DNA of 64,000 nucleotides, from contig NZ_CP151979.1 in NCBI RefSeq assembly GCF_038593265.1, positions 1,178,001 to 1,242,000 on the forward strand, given 5' to 3'. This DNA comes from Ureibacillus sp. FSL W7-1570 (lineage in GTDB: Bacteria > Bacillota > Bacilli > Bacillales_A > Planococcaceae). A model generated the notes under the pieces. The model searched no databases. It worked only from the letters and a program-made list of their open reading frames with translations, and had not been told where the DNA came from. Positions 63,862 to 64,000 of this stretch are shown one piece after another (position 1 is the stretch's first letter; every line of letters starts with the position of its first letter). The position numbers were made by a program, and so were the translations under genes.

Positions 63862-63904
63862 ATGTACTACCCCCAATTCAAAATAAATTCTATATATAAG
63901 TATA

Positions 63905-63948
63905 TACAAAAAGGGTCGTCCCAATTTAACGCTTGAGACGGCCCTTTG
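63905..63948 (-). terminator. Terminator of the gene upstream of mdh (outside the window)
   Basis: Arms AAAGGG-CCGTC and GACG-ACCCTTT around an A/T-rich loop with T-run on the minus strand. The remaining bases to 64000 belong to the 3' region of an upstream gene that I cannot identify. Confidence 0.6.
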
Positions 63949-64000
63949 TTTATTGGAATTCAACAAAAGCTTTGGAAAATCCTTCAAACTTTTATGAACT

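Noticed and set aside
1-64000. CRISPR arrays, tRNA or rRNA genes, prophage
   Set aside because: No regularly spaced repeat series, cloverleaf-like sequences, rRNA segments or phage structural genes were recognised on reading both strands.

Overview
The window is a chromosomal segment of an endospore-forming, low-to-mid GC Firmicute of the order Bacillales. The evidence is a set of neighbourhoods also known from Bacillus subtilis: lcfA, yshE-mutS2-polX-cvpA-zapA, rnhC, pheST, nifS/nadBCA, infC-rpmI-rplT, thrS, nrdR-dnaB-dnaI, gapB, coaE-mutM-polA, phoPR and mdh. There is also a small acid-soluble spore protein gene (sspI), strong GGAGG-type ribosome binding sites and frequent TTG/GTG starts. 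An SLH surface protein and an hflKC pair point, by inference only, towards a Lysinibacillus/Ureibacillus-like member. I see no tRNA, rRNA, CRISPR array or prophage.

Layout. 1-10345 is core: fatty acyl-CoA ligase (cut by the window edge), DNA repair and cell-division genes, RNase HIII, and a PD-(D/E)XK-like/DUF2075 ATPase. 10346-23293 is an acquired 12.9-kb composite transposon. It is bounded by two nearly identical direct copies of an IS1182-type element (10373-11913; 19935-23266, the second interrupted by another IS1182-type element at 21429-23250). The whole unit is flanked by a 27-bp duplication of a terminator hairpin that belonged to the LysM-CAP gene at 23308. The cargo is a truncated IS21 element, a histidine kinase/ABC transporter/response regulator module with a permuted NlpC/P60-like protein, an operon of a small cytochrome-oxidase-like membrane protein plus ArsR-type repressor plus coiled-coil membrane protein, and a beta-rich, probably spore-surface protein behind a sigma-K-like promoter.

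23294-44000 returns to core and semi-core genes: LysM-CAP protein, pgi, galU, pheST with a T-box, an rRNA methyltransferase, divergent nifS | nadB-nadC-nadA, sspI, a MarR regulator, an SLH protein whose signal peptide carries a 16-T homopolymer that puts it out of frame, argF with ARG boxes and a duplicated diverged 3' tail, an M42 peptidase, dUTPase and ysdB with a sigma-W promoter. 44001-64000 holds the translation and replication block (rplT, rpmI, infC with AUU start and L20-type leader, thrS with T-box, dnaI apparently starting at AUC, dnaB, nrdR), gapB with a CcpN-like operator, coaE, mutM, polA, hflKC behind a sigma-W promoter, an ORF-less group II (IIC-like) intron lodged next to the phoR terminator, phoPR, a MaoC-like protein and mdh.

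A theme of the window is mobile DNA that homes to intrinsic terminators: the four junctions of the two IS copies lie against palindromic hairpins, the nested IS sits inside a hairpin, and the group II intron follows one. Non-canonical or noisy initiation (AUU, AUC, a homopolymer in a signal peptide) is a second theme.
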